Assembly (NCBI GenBank): GCA_910583845.1
Contig: CAJUAB010000016.1
Coordinates: forward strand, 59,238-123,237
Length of the DNA: 64,000 nt
Origin: an uncultured Acetatifactor sp.
GTDB lineage: Bacteria; Bacillota; Clostridia; Lachnospirales; Lachnospiraceae
Direction of reading: 5' to 3'
Shown here: positions 26,630 through 35,612 of the stretch, in pieces
Numbering within the stretch: position 1 is the first letter of the stretch
How the letters are laid out: each line of letters opens with the position of its first letter
Program-made: the position numbers and the translations under genes
Notes under the pieces: generated by a model
What the model saw: only the letters and a program-made list of their open reading frames with translations
Database searches by the model: none
Told to the model about the DNA's origin: nothing

Positions 26630-27562
26630 ATGGCATATCTGTTTGTGCATTTCAGGGAGAAAACATCGCCGGACGGCGAGCAGGTATATTTCGGGCTCAG
26701 CAGGGACGGTTTCACATGGGAAGCGGTAAATCACGGACAGCCGATATTGTGGGCCTATTACGGAGATAAGGGTGTCCGTGATTTTACCATTATAAAGTGT
26801 GAAAACACAGGAAAATATCATATCCTGGCCACTGACCTGAGTCTGTCCTATGGGATGAGGAATCAGTACCATCACTCCTGGGATGAAATCGGCCGAAATG
26901 GGAGTAAATGTCTTTCTGTCTGGGAGTCGGCAGACCTGGTATCCTGGTCGGAGCAACGGCTGGCGCGGCTTGGCGATGAGGATTTCGGCTGTCTATGGGC
27001 ACCGGATATTATTTTTGACAGAGCCTGGGGCGATTATGTGATCCATTGGTCCTCATCCCACAGATGCAATGACTATGGGCAGAAAGCGATCTATTACAGC
27101 CGCACAACAGATTTTGAGACTTTTTCAGAACCGGAACTGCTGTACAGAAAAGAAGATTCCGGTGTAATTGACTCCGCCATGTATGAGGAGGACGGCAAGT
27201 ATTATCTTTTTGTGAAAAGTGAGGGCAACCCCAGCAATATTATATTATTGGAATCTGACAGCGTGACGGGGCCTTTCGCCCGGATACAGGCGTTTGACGA
27301 GAGCATGAAAGCGATACAGGCGGGTCTGTATGAGGCACCCACGGCCGTGCGGCTGGAGGATGGGAGATGGTGTCTCTTTCTGGATTATTACGGAGTGCCG
27401 GGAGACGGACAGGGATATGTGCCCTTTGTGGCTGACAGCATGGCGTCGGGCAGATTTGTGCGGTCAGACGCAAGGTTTCATTTCCCTTACGGATACAAAC
27501 ATGGCACTGTCATAAAAATCAGTACACAGGAATATGAGCGGATACGCGGTTACTATGGATAA
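26630..27562 (+). CDS. Glycoside hydrolase family 43-like protein (intracellular)
   Basis: A 310-residue five-bladed propeller-type protein of the GH43/GH32 kind. Acidic motifs expected in the active site include VRDFTII, LWAPDIIFD and DSAMYEEDGKYYLFVKSE, and YEAPTAVRLEDG follows. The family removes arabinose or xylose from plant polysaccharides. No signal peptide is seen, so it should act in the cytoplasm on imported oligosaccharides, and substrate cannot be told from sequence. The ATG at 26630 follows GGGAGGGAGAG. Its last codons overlap the next gene by 8 bp, an odd pairing with a translation GTPase. Confidence 0.8.
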   Translation: MAYLFVHFREKTSPDGEQVYFGLSRDGFTWEAVNHGQPILWAYYGDKGVRDFTIIKCENTGKYHILATDLSLSYGMRNQYHHSWDEIGRNGSKCLSVWESADLVSWSEQRLARLGDEDFGCLWAPDIIFDRAWGDYVIHWSSSHRCNDYGQKAIYYSRTTDFETFSEPELLYRKEDSGVIDSAMYEEDGKYYLFVKSEGNPSNIILLESDSVTGPFARIQAFDESMKAIQAGLYEAPTAVRLEDGRWCLFLDYYGVPGDGQGYVPFVADSMASGRFVRSDARFHFPYGYKHGTVIKISTQEYERIRGYYG

Positions 27563-30524
27563 CAGGGGCGAAAACAGAGAGTGTACAAAACTGGTGGTGG
27601 GCATTCTGGCCCATGTGGACGCTGGAAAGACAACGCTGGCGGAGGGAATCATGTATCTGACCGGAGGAATCCGCAGGCTGGGCCGGGTGGACCACGGGGA
27701 TGCCTTCCTGGATACCCATGCCCTGGAAAAAGCCAGAGGGATTACCATATTCTCCAAGCAGGCGCAGATCAGTGTTGACTATGACGGTCAAACCAGGGAG
27801 ATTACGCTGCTGGATACCCCAGGGCATGTGGATTTCTCCGCCGAGACAGAGCGCACACTGCAGGTGCTGGACGCGGCGATACTTGTGATCAGCGGCGCGG
27901 ACGGGGTACAGGGGCATGTGGAGACTCTGTGGAAGCTGCTCCGGCGCTATGGAGTTCCCACCTGCCTGTTTATCAATAAGACGGACCAGCCGGGGACGGA
28001 CCCGCGGATGCTGCTTGGGCAGCTGCGGGAGCGGCTGGATGAGAACTGCGTGGATTTCAGCGTGGCAGACGAGTTCCTGGGAGTGACGGGCAGGGAAACT
28101 TTCCGGCGGATGCCGTCAAAGCCGGCCGAACAGGAGAAAACAGAGGGAACACAGAGGGAACAACAGGGAGAAGCCGGGCAGTCGGCCCAGGGAGAGGGAA
28201 CGCCCCGGAATGTGGAAGAGCTCACCCGGGAGCAGTGGCTGGAGAGAACGGCCCTGTGCGGTGAAGAACTGATGGAATCCTATCTGGAGCATGGACGGTT
28301 GACTGTCCCGGACATTCGTGAGGCCATCCGCAGGCGACAGCTTTTTCCCTGCTATTTTGGTTCGGCACTGAAACTTATGGGAGTGGAGGAACTGCTGCAA
28401 GGCGTGGCCCGCTATACCTATGAGCCGGTCTACGGACAGGAGCTGGCGGCCAGGGTGTATAAGATTGAAAGGGATGCAAACGGCAATCGCCTGACCAATC
28501 TGAAAGTAACCGGGGGAAGCCTCAAGGTAAAGGGGCTGTTGGAAGGGGAGAAAATTGACCAGATCCGGATATATTCCGGGGCGGGATACAGGCTGGCGGA
28601 GGAGGCCCCGGCGGGATGCGTCTGCGCCGTCACGGGGCTTGAGAAGACTTACAGCGGCCAGGGGCTGGGCGCTTCGGCGGACGGGGAGAAACCCAGTCTG
28701 GTGCCGGTGCTCAGCTACCGGGTGGAACTGCCGGAGGGCTGCGATGTGCATAAGACGCTGAAAAACCTGTATCAGCTGGAGGAAGAGATTCCGGAACTCC
28801 ATATTGTGTGGCAGGAGGGCAGGAAGCCCGGAGAGGGCGAGATCCACGTCCAGGTCATGGGACAGGTACAGATCGAGATTTTGCAGGAACTGATTGCCGG
28901 GCGTTTCGGCATACAGGTGTCTTTCGGAGAGGGGAGCCTTTTGTATCGGGAGACGATCGCAGGTCCGGTGGAGGGCGTGGGGCATTTCGAGCCGCTGCGC
29001 CATTATGCGGAGGTGCATCTGCTGCTGGAGCCGGGGGAGCCGGGCAGCGGCCTGGCGCTGCAGACGGATTGCAGTGAGGATGATCTGGACAGGAACTGGC
29101 AGCGGCTGGTGCTGACGCATCTGGAGGAAAAAGAACATACGGGAGTTTTGATCAATTCGGTCATAACGGATATGCGGATTACGCTGGTTGCCGGAAGAGC
29201 GCATTTAAAGCACACGGAGGGCGGCGATTTCCGGCAGGCTGCTTACCGGGCCCTGCGGCAGGGTCTGATGAAGGCGGAGTGCCGTCTGTTGGAGCCCGTG
29301 TATTCTTACACACTGGAACTGCCCACGGAGAATCTGGGGCGGGCCATGAACGATATACAGAAAATGTATGGACATTTTGACGATCCGGTGACGCAGGGAG
29401 AGCGCAGTATTCTCCGGGGAACGGTTCCGGCGGCCACGTTGAATGGCTACCAGACGGAGGTGAGCGCCTACACCAGGGGCAGAGGCAGGCTGTCCTGCCG
29501 GTTCCACGGCTATGCCCCCTGCCACAATGAGCAGGAGATTATTGAAAACTGCGGCTATGATCCGGAGCATGATCCGGACAATCCGGCGGATTCGGTATTT
29601 TGCGCCCATGGGGCAGGCTTTATCGTGCCCTGGCAGCAGGTGGAGGAGTATGCCCATGTGGACGCGGGAGACAAGCTGCGGCGTCTGCTGCCGGAAGTAT
29701 TCGGACGGACCGCGGAGGGAGGCGGCGATTCCTGCGTTTCCACCCGGGGAGATGAGAGCGGTGATATCCATGGGGGAAGAACAGGTGGTACTCGGGGCAA
29801 AGGGCAGCATGGCGGCGGAGAAGAGGGCCGCGCGGTCCGGGGGGAGCGTTTTATCAGCCAGGAGGAGATTGAGGAGATTTATCTGCGCACATATGGCACC
29901 CGGGCGCTGGACAGGAATCCCTGGAACCGGCCTTCCGCCCCCGCCGCAGGCGCGGCCCCGGGCAGGGAGCCGGTCTACAGGGGTACGCCCGGGCAGCGCC
30001 GGGAGAGGTATCTGCTGGTGGACGGCTATAACATTATTTTTGCCTGGGAAGATCTGCGGGACATGGCCCGGGACAATGTGGACGGGGCCCGCACAAAGCT
30101 GATGGACATCCTCTGCAATTACCAGGGCTGCATCCAGGACACATTGATTCTGGTGTACGATGCTTATAAGGTCAAAGGAAATCCGGGCACGGTACAGAAG
30201 TATCACAATATCCATGTGGTTTATACCAAAGAAGCGGAGACCGCGGACCAGTACATCGAGAAGGTCGTACACCGGATCGGCCGGAAATATCAGGTGACGG
30301 TGGCCACCTCCGACGCCCTGGAGCAGGTGATTATCTGGGGGCAGGGCGCGGCCCGGATGTCCGCCCAGGAGCTGCGCCGGGAGGTGGAAAGCCAGACCCG
30401 TCAGCGTCTGGAGGAATGGCAGGAGAAACAGGCGGGGGGACGCTTTTTTGCCATGGAGGAGAAGCTGCGGCAGGTGGAGCTGCCGCCGGAGGCTAAGCAG
30501 GGGTCCGGTCAGGAGGAAGGTTAA
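27555..30524 (+). CDS. TetM/EF-G-like ribosomal GTPase fused to a C-terminal YacP/Rae1-type NYN domain
   Basis: The 989-residue protein combines two modules. Residues about 10-690 are a ribosomal-protection/EF-G-like GTPase: G1 AHVDAGKTT, switch II LLDTPGHVDFSAE and NKTD are all intact. The later EF-G-type domains contain HLKHTEGGDFR and the C-terminal ELPTENLGRAMNDIQKMYG. A charged insert (about 190-220) and a variable linker (about 715-810) are present. Residues about 814-985 are an NYN/YacP domain with acidic signatures LLVDGYNII and LVYDAYKV, then ATSDALEQVIIWGQGA. YacP in Bacillus subtilis is Rae1, an A-site mRNA endonuclease. A fusion would place a nuclease where the GTPase binds the ribosome. 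Tetracycline resistance cannot be inferred. The start overlaps the GH43-like stop (ATGGATAA). Confidence 0.85.
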   Translation: MDNRGENRECTKLVVGILAHVDAGKTTLAEGIMYLTGGIRRLGRVDHGDAFLDTHALEKARGITIFSKQAQISVDYDGQTREITLLDTPGHVDFSAETERTLQVLDAAILVISGADGVQGHVETLWKLLRRYGVPTCLFINKTDQPGTDPRMLLGQLRERLDENCVDFSVADEFLGVTGRETFRRMPSKPAEQEKTEGTQREQQGEAGQSAQGEGTPRNVEELTREQWLERTALCGEELMESYLEHGRLTVPDIREAIRRRQLFPCYFGSALKLMGVEELLQGVARYTYEPVYGQELAARVYKIERDANGNRLTNLKVTGGSLKVKGLLEGEKIDQIRIYSGAGYRLAEEAPAGCVCAVTGLEKTYSGQGLGASADGEKPSLVPVLSYRVELPEGCDVHKTLKNLYQLEEEIPELHIVWQEGRKPGEGEIHVQVMGQVQIEILQELIAGRFGIQVSFGEGSLLYRETIAGPVEGVGHFEPLRHYAEVHLLLEPGEPGSGLALQTDCSEDDLDRNWQRLVLTHLEEKEHTGVLINSVITDMRITLVAGRAHLKHTEGGDFRQAAYRALRQGLMKAECRLLEPVYSYTLELPTENLGRAMNDIQKMYGHFDDPVTQGERSILRGTVPAATLNGYQTEVSAYTRGRGRLSCRFHGYAPCHNEQEIIENCGYDPEHDPDNPADSVFCAHGAGFIVPWQQVEEYAHVDAGDKLRRLLPEVFGRTAEGGGDSCVSTRGDESGDIHGGRTGGTRGKGQHGGGEEGRAVRGERFISQEEIEEIYLRTYGTRALDRNPWNRPSAPAAGAAPGREPVYRGTPGQRRERYLLVDGYNIIFAWEDLRDMARDNVDGARTKLMDILCNYQGCIQDTLILVYDAYKVKGNPGTVQKYHNIHVVYTKEAETADQYIEKVVHRIGRKYQVTVATSDALEQVIIWGQGAARMSAQELRREVESQTRQRLEEWQEKQAGGRFFAMEEKLRQVELPPEAKQGSGQEEG

Positions 30525-30678
30525 TGGACCGCTCTGGCATGTACCGGGAGGCATGCCAGTCTGCTGCCGGAAAGTGTACGCAAAGTGGGTGTGGCCGAAG
30601 CCGTCGGTCACGAGCCGTATCTGTGACAGTCAATGCGCTCCAGGTCGTATTTCGTCATAAAAAGGTAGGATTTCTACA

Positions 30679-30707
30679 TTGTTTATGACAGGACACCGCT
30701 ATATACT
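30679..30707 (+). promoter_or_regulatory. Putative sigma-A promoter for the sugar oxidoreductase cassette
   Basis: TTGTTT at 30679-30684 and TATACT at 30702-30707 are separated by 17 bases, 57 bp before the first Gfo/Idh/MocA gene. Confidence 0.55.
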
Positions 30708-30763
30708 GAGGAAAAGAATTCCTGTGGCCGAAGAGCGGGCGGAGGGTAAAACAGGAGGACATT

Positions 30764-31777
30764 ATGAAGAGAAAAGTGGCGATTGTGGGATGTGGAGGGA
30801 TAGCCCGGGTGCATGCCCAGGCCGTTCACAACCTGGAGGGAGCTGAACTGTGCGCCTTTGCCGACTGCAGGCTGGAGCGCGCGGAAAAGCTCGCCGCGCA
30901 GTACGGCGAGGCGGGGGCCGGGACATATGAGGGTCTGGAGGAAATGCTGGCCGACGCAAAACCGGATGTGGTACATATTTGTACGCCTCATTATCTTCAT
31001 GTTCCGATGGCGATGAAGGTGCTGGAGAGCGGCGGATCGGTCTTTATGGAGAAGCCCCCGGCGATTTCCCGGGAGCAGTTCGCGCAGCTGGAACACGCGG
31101 AGGCGGGAAGCGTCGGCAGGCTGGGCGTCTGTTTCCAGAACAGGTACAACGCGTCCACGAAAAAGGTGGATGAACTGCTGCGGGAGGGCAGTCTGGGAAA
31201 AGTGGAGGGAGGCAGAGCGTTTGTCACCTGGAACAGGGGCGCGGATTATTATCAGGGCAGCGACTGGCGGGGAAGATGGGAGACGGAGGGCGGCGGCGCG
31301 CTGATCAATCAGTCCATCCACGCCCTGGACCTTTTGCTGCGATGGCTGGGGGAACCGGATGTGGTGGAGGCCTCCATGGGAAATCATCATCTGCGGGGGG
31401 TGACGGAGGTGGAGGATGTGACGGAGGTTTATCTGGGATTTCCGGGGGGAGAAAGGGCCTGCTTTTATGCCACCACTGCCTATGTGGCCGATGAACCGGT
31501 GCTGATAGAACTTGCCTGTGAGTACGGCAGCGTCCGCCTGGAGGGGGAGCGGGTGACGGTGCGTTACTCCCGGGGCGAAGAGGCGGTTTTTCTGTTGAAA
31601 ACCGGTCCTGCGGCGGGAAAATCTTACTGGGGTTGTGGGCACGAGGCCTGTATCGGTGATTTTTATCGGAGCCTGGAACGCGGGACTTCCTACGCGAATG
31701 ATCTGGACTCGGTGGCCAACACGCTGAAAGTAATGATGCGGGTCTATGAAAGCGCGGGGATACGGGATAGAGTATAG
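30764..31777 (+). CDS. Gfo/Idh/MocA family oxidoreductase (first of two)
   Basis: A 337-residue NAD(P)-dependent dehydrogenase with an N-terminal Rossmann fold (VAIVGCGGIARVHAQA). The family lysine lies in MEKPPAISREQF near residue 95. A C-terminal substrate domain includes GGGALINQSIHALDLLLRWL, where the conserved His is expected. Members oxidise a sugar or inositol hydroxyl, often at C3, and the substrate is not evident. AGGAGG is 5 bases before the ATG. It heads a cassette with a second oxidoreductase and a TIM-barrel isomerase. Confidence 0.85.
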   Translation: MKRKVAIVGCGGIARVHAQAVHNLEGAELCAFADCRLERAEKLAAQYGEAGAGTYEGLEEMLADAKPDVVHICTPHYLHVPMAMKVLESGGSVFMEKPPAISREQFAQLEHAEAGSVGRLGVCFQNRYNASTKKVDELLREGSLGKVEGGRAFVTWNRGADYYQGSDWRGRWETEGGGALINQSIHALDLLLRWLGEPDVVEASMGNHHLRGVTEVEDVTEVYLGFPGGERACFYATTAYVADEPVLIELACEYGSVRLEGERVTVRYSRGEEAVFLLKTGPAAGKSYWGCGHEACIGDFYRSLERGTSYANDLDSVANTLKVMMRVYESAGIRDRV

Positions 31778-31903
31778 GGGCTGTCAGGCATTGTTGGAAG
31801 GAGTATGCGGAACGCAAGGAGGAACGTTTGGAAGTAAAACATCCAAATATCAATTGGTGCAATACCGCAGGCACGGCCGGCGGTATGCGGAAAGAGGAAA
31901 AAA

Positions 31904-33058
31904 ATGGAAGAGGTCAGATTGGGAATTATCGGAGTGGGGGGCATGGGGAGCAACCATGCCAGAAGCATTCTGGAGGGCAAGGTGCCGGAGATGCGGCTGA
32001 CGGCGGTGGCCGATGTCAGAGAGGCCAGAAGAGAATGGGCCAAGAGGGAGCTTCCTTCGGATGTGGCCGTTTACGGCGAGGGGAGGGAACTGATTGACAG
32101 CGGCGTCTGTGACGCGGTGCTGATCGCCACGCCCCATTATCAGCATCCGGAGCTGGTGATCTATGCCCTGGAACACGGCCTGCACGCCATCAGCGAGAAG
32201 CCTGCGGGCGTCTATACCAAGCAGGTCCGGGAGATGAATGAGGCGGCGGAGAAATCAGATAAGGTCTTTGCCATTATGTTCAACCAGAGAACCAACTGTG
32301 TCTACCGAAAAATGCACGATCTGATCACCGGCGGGGAACTGGGGCAGATCAAGAGGGTGAACTGGATCATCACGGACTGGTACCGTACCCAGAGCTATTA
32401 CGACGCGGCGGACTGGAAGGCCACCTGGGAAGGGGAGGGCGGCGGCGTGCTGCTGAACCAGTGTCCCCACCAGCTGGATCTGATCCAGTGGCTGTGCGGT
32501 ATGCCGGTGCGGGTGCGGGCCTTCTGCCACGAGGCCAAATGGCACGACATAGAGGTGGAGGACGATGTGACGGCCTATCTGGAATATGAAAACGGGGCCA
32601 CGGGCGTTTTTGTCACCACCACTGCCGACACGCCCGGCACCAACCGTCTGGAGATCACCTTGGAAATGGGCAAGCTGGTGTGTGAGAACAACAAACTTCT
32701 GCTGTACCGCCTGAGTGAAAACGAGAGAGTTTTCTGTAAAACTTCCCGGGAGGGATTCGCCCAGCCGGCATGTACGCTGGAGGAGGTGGAAACCGACGGG
32801 CAGAATGAACAGCATGTGGGAGTGCTGAAAGCGTTCGCGGGAAAAATTCTTCACGGCACACCCCTGACAGCGGAGGGAACAGAGGGGATTCGCGGCCTGA
32901 CTCTCTCCAATGCCATGCATCTGTCCAGCTGGCTGGACCGGATGGTGGAGATTCCCTTCGACGAGGAGCTGTTTTTGCAGGAGCTGAACAAAAAACGGGC
33001 GACGTCCAGAAAGAAGACGGGCAGCGGCATTGTGTTCGACACCACGGGAACTTATTAA
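31904..33058 (+). CDS. Gfo/Idh/MocA family oxidoreductase (second of two)
   Basis: A 384-residue paralogue-like enzyme with Rossmann motif GIIGVGGMGSNHARS, an EKP motif in ISEKPAGVYTKQV and a substrate-side LLNQCPHQLDLIQWL with the conserved His. It is about 45 residues longer than its neighbour and clearly divergent, so the two probably act on different intermediates. AAAGAGGAA precedes the ATG, and the 126-bp gap to the upstream gene has no terminator. The most likely role is one redox step of a shared sugar or inositol route, which is inference. Confidence 0.85.
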   Translation: MEEVRLGIIGVGGMGSNHARSILEGKVPEMRLTAVADVREARREWAKRELPSDVAVYGEGRELIDSGVCDAVLIATPHYQHPELVIYALEHGLHAISEKPAGVYTKQVREMNEAAEKSDKVFAIMFNQRTNCVYRKMHDLITGGELGQIKRVNWIITDWYRTQSYYDAADWKATWEGEGGGVLLNQCPHQLDLIQWLCGMPVRVRAFCHEAKWHDIEVEDDVTAYLEYENGATGVFVTTTADTPGTNRLEITLEMGKLVCENNKLLLYRLSENERVFCKTSREGFAQPACTLEEVETDGQNEQHVGVLKAFAGKILHGTPLTAEGTEGIRGLTLSNAMHLSSWLDRMVEIPFDEELFLQELNKKRATSRKKTGSGIVFDTTGTY

Positions 33059-33196
33059 AGTCGGAGCGGACAATTTCACGTGCGAGATGTCTCAGGCTCA
33101 TAATCAACAGACGATTGTGAGACGCCCATTCCCGTCACTTGCGGAGAACGTATTACAATTGCCGGAACATAAATCAACAGTAAAAGGAGAGAAGCT

Positions 33197-34042
33197 ATGT
33201 TTGATCATACTATTTTAACGGGATTCGCGGACGAGATTGCCGCGTCTCTGGACACCCAGATGCAGGTACTGGACAAATTACAGATGAACCACATTGAAAT
33301 GCGGGGAGTGGACGGACGGAATTTTGTGGAATACACAAAGGAGGAAGCCCAGGACATCAGAAGGCGTCTGGATGACAGGGGATTTGCCCTCTCCGCCGTG
33401 GGCTCGCCCATCGGAAAGATCGGGATTACGGACGATTTCGCGCCTCACATGGAACTGTTCAGGCATACGGTGGAACTGGCCCATCTGATGGGTACGCCCA
33501 ATATCCGCATGTTCAGCTTCTATGTCCCCAGGGAGAAAGCGGAAAGCTACAGGGGCAAAGTGTTGGAGCAGCTGGGACAGTTCGCGGACTATGCCGCCGC
33601 CAATGAGGTGGTTCTTCTTCATGAGAATGAAAAGGGGATTTACGGGGAGATGGCCGAGAGCTGTCTGGAGCTTATGAAAAACTTCGCGGGTCCTCACTTT
33701 AAAGCCGTGTTTGATTTTGCCAATTTTGTGCAGGCAGGACAGGACACCCTGGAAGCCTATGAAATGCTGAAACCCTACATTGCGTACATCCATGTGAAGG
33801 ATGCCCTTTTCCAGGACGGGAGCGTGGTTCCGGCTGGACATGGGGACGGCAATGTCAAGGAGATTCTCGGGAGGCTGAAAGCCGGCGGTTACAGCGGATA
33901 TCTCTCTCTGGAGCCGCATCTGTCAGAGTTTACCGGTTTTTCATCCCTGGAGAAAGGCGGTCAGATCGGCAGGAAACTGTCCGGAGAGGAAGCCTTTACA
34001 CTGGCTCATGACGCATTGGTAAAGATTCTGGAAGAATTATAG
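33197..34042 (+). CDS. Sugar phosphate isomerase/epimerase (AP endonuclease 2-type TIM barrel)
   Basis: A 281-residue xylose-isomerase-like TIM barrel. Metal-ligand type residues appear at expected strand ends: HENEKG, FDFANF, IHVKD and SLEPHL. Such enzymes isomerise, epimerise or eliminate on keto-sugars and inositols, and they pair often with Gfo/Idh/MocA oxidoreductases. Two oxidoreductases directly upstream support a pathway working through a 3-keto intermediate. AAAAGGAGA lies 8 bases before the ATG. No transporter or kinase gene is adjacent, so the source of substrate is unknown. Confidence 0.82.
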   Translation: MFDHTILTGFADEIAASLDTQMQVLDKLQMNHIEMRGVDGRNFVEYTKEEAQDIRRRLDDRGFALSAVGSPIGKIGITDDFAPHMELFRHTVELAHLMGTPNIRMFSFYVPREKAESYRGKVLEQLGQFADYAAANEVVLLHENEKGIYGEMAESCLELMKNFAGPHFKAVFDFANFVQAGQDTLEAYEMLKPYIAYIHVKDALFQDGSVVPAGHGDGNVKEILGRLKAGGYSGYLSLEPHLSEFTGFSSLEKGGQIGRKLSGEEAFTLAHDALVKILEEL

Positions 34043-34115
34043 GCATGGAAAAGTAATCGCTGCATTTGAAAATTATTCCCTCCGGAGAAAATCTTGTGTT
34101 TTTTTGGCACTTTCC

Positions 34116-34145
34116 TTGATAAAACAGAGCATCCTATGGTAGAAT
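34116..34145 (+). promoter_or_regulatory. Putative sigma-A promoter
   Basis: TTGATA at 34116-34121 and TAGAAT at 34140-34145 with an 18-base spacer, 110 bp before the zinc-ribbon protein gene. Confidence 0.5.
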
Positions 34146-34255
34146 TGTCGGTAAAGGCAATCAATATGAATCTGTCGTCGGGACATATACTTGTGCGTAC
34201 ACTGTGCAAATAGGACAGCGCGGAGTCATCGCCGGCAAAAAGGAGGGGGATTTTT

Positions 34256-35326
34256 ATGGCATTGGTACCTGCGATTTGTACGCAGTGTGGAGCGCGGATT
34301 GAAGTAGACGGCACACATGACACCGGAATATGCAAATATTGCGGAACCGCTTTTGTCATTGAAAAAGCGGAAAACAATGATAATGTGAATCCTATTGTTC
34401 AAAACGGCGGAAATATGAGTAACATCGTGGAGCAGTCGAATAAGCATATCATGATGGCCCGTAAATACAAGTATAGCGGCGACATGGAAATGGCCGAAAG
34501 ATTTTACTCGCTTGCGCTGGAAGGACAGCCGGACAACTGGGAGGCAAATTTTTATACTACCTACTATTCCGGCATGCGGGCAAAACGCGAAGAAATAGTG
34601 GGAAAAGCCATTCAGATGCAAAGCTGTATTGTAGTTTCGATAGATTTGTTGAGAGAAAGAGCGCCGGCTGACGAGGTGATCGTATGTCTCAGAGAAATGC
34701 AGAGAAGGCTGTCGGAACTGTCATATGTACTGTTTCATTTATACAGAAGCTATTATTATAAAAACAGTAAATACTCTGATGTATGCAGAGAATATAATTA
34801 TGTAGTGAGAGCGATTGTTGGCATGCTGTATACTTTTGGAGACAAACTGGAAGTGCATTTTTTCTCCAGCCGGAAAATAATGGAGGTGGCCGTCAACAGC
34901 TGGAAGTATGCGTTATCTGTCAGAAAGGGACATGCTTTAGATCATCCGATATATTACAACAGTGGAAACGGAGATTCCAAAAAATCCATAAAGGCTGAAA
35001 TAGAGCACTATGCCCGTAAAATCAGGGTATTAGATCCTGCGTATAAAGCCCCTAAACCGAAAGGGTGCTATATTGCGACCTGTGTATACGGCTCTTATGA
35101 CTGCCCCCAGGTATGGACACTCAGGCGTTTTCGGGACTACACATTGAACGAAACGTGGTACGGCAGAGTATTCATCAAATGCTATTACGCAATCAGTCCA
35201 ATATTGGTGAGATGGTTTGGCCATCGTAAATGGTTCAGAATATTGTGGAAAAAATTTCTGGATGGCATGGTGAAAAAACTGAATTACCGAGGGATAGAAA
35301 ATACACGGTATTACGACACACAGTGA
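34256..35326 (+). CDS. Zinc-ribbon protein with helical repeat and CFI-box-like C-terminal domain
   Basis: The 356-residue protein opens with a four-cysteine zinc ribbon (CTQCGAR and CKYCGTAFV). A TPR-like stretch (KYSGDMEMAERFYSLALEG) and a helical middle follow. The C-terminus holds GCYIATCVYGSYDCPQ, then LRRFRDYTL, WYGRVFIKCYYAISP. This matches the CFI-box C-terminal region (CFIATAxYG...LRxFRD...YYxxSP) found at the ends of many unrelated bacterial proteins, whose role is not established. Base composition is clearly AT-richer than flanking genes, a sign of transfer. It has its own promoter and terminator. Confidence 0.72.
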   Translation: MALVPAICTQCGARIEVDGTHDTGICKYCGTAFVIEKAENNDNVNPIVQNGGNMSNIVEQSNKHIMMARKYKYSGDMEMAERFYSLALEGQPDNWEANFYTTYYSGMRAKREEIVGKAIQMQSCIVVSIDLLRERAPADEVIVCLREMQRRLSELSYVLFHLYRSYYYKNSKYSDVCREYNYVVRAIVGMLYTFGDKLEVHFFSSRKIMEVAVNSWKYALSVRKGHALDHPIYYNSGNGDSKKSIKAEIEHYARKIRVLDPAYKAPKPKGCYIATCVYGSYDCPQVWTLRRFRDYTLNETWYGRVFIKCYYAISPILVRWFGHRKWFRILWKKFLDGMVKKLNYRGIENTRYYDTQ

Positions 35327-35395
35327 ATAAAATATTTTTGCTGTCCGCGATGAGATTATAGGGGAAGACAGCATTGCCACCCTCGGGATGGTTGG

Positions 35396-35427
35396 GGGAG
35401 AGGCCCTTCGGCCTCTCCCTTTGCTTT
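35396..35427 (+). terminator. Rho-independent terminator
   Basis: Arms GGGAGAGGCC and GGCCTCTCCC close a CTTC loop, followed by TTTGCTTT, 69 bp after the CFI-box gene. The remaining gap to 35612 shows no gene. Confidence 0.78.
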
Positions 35428-35612
35428 CCACATCTGCATCGGATTTGTCCCCGTGTCAGATTATTTTGCCGCATCCGCCCCCTTGACAGGGATGGCGGGA
35501 GTATCGGAGCCTGCACTGGAGTTTACGCAGGAGCTTACGCTCCGAGAGAATCAATAAGTCCCCTGCAAAAGGAAGGAAACGGATATCACGCCTGACGCGG
35601 TGGAATGGAGGG

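Noticed and set aside
27555..30524. Tetracycline resistance gene (tetM/tetW)
   Set aside because: The GTPase half is a distant family member with an altered loop at the position of the TetM SPVS element, and it has a C-terminal NYN fusion. Resistance cannot be claimed from sequence.
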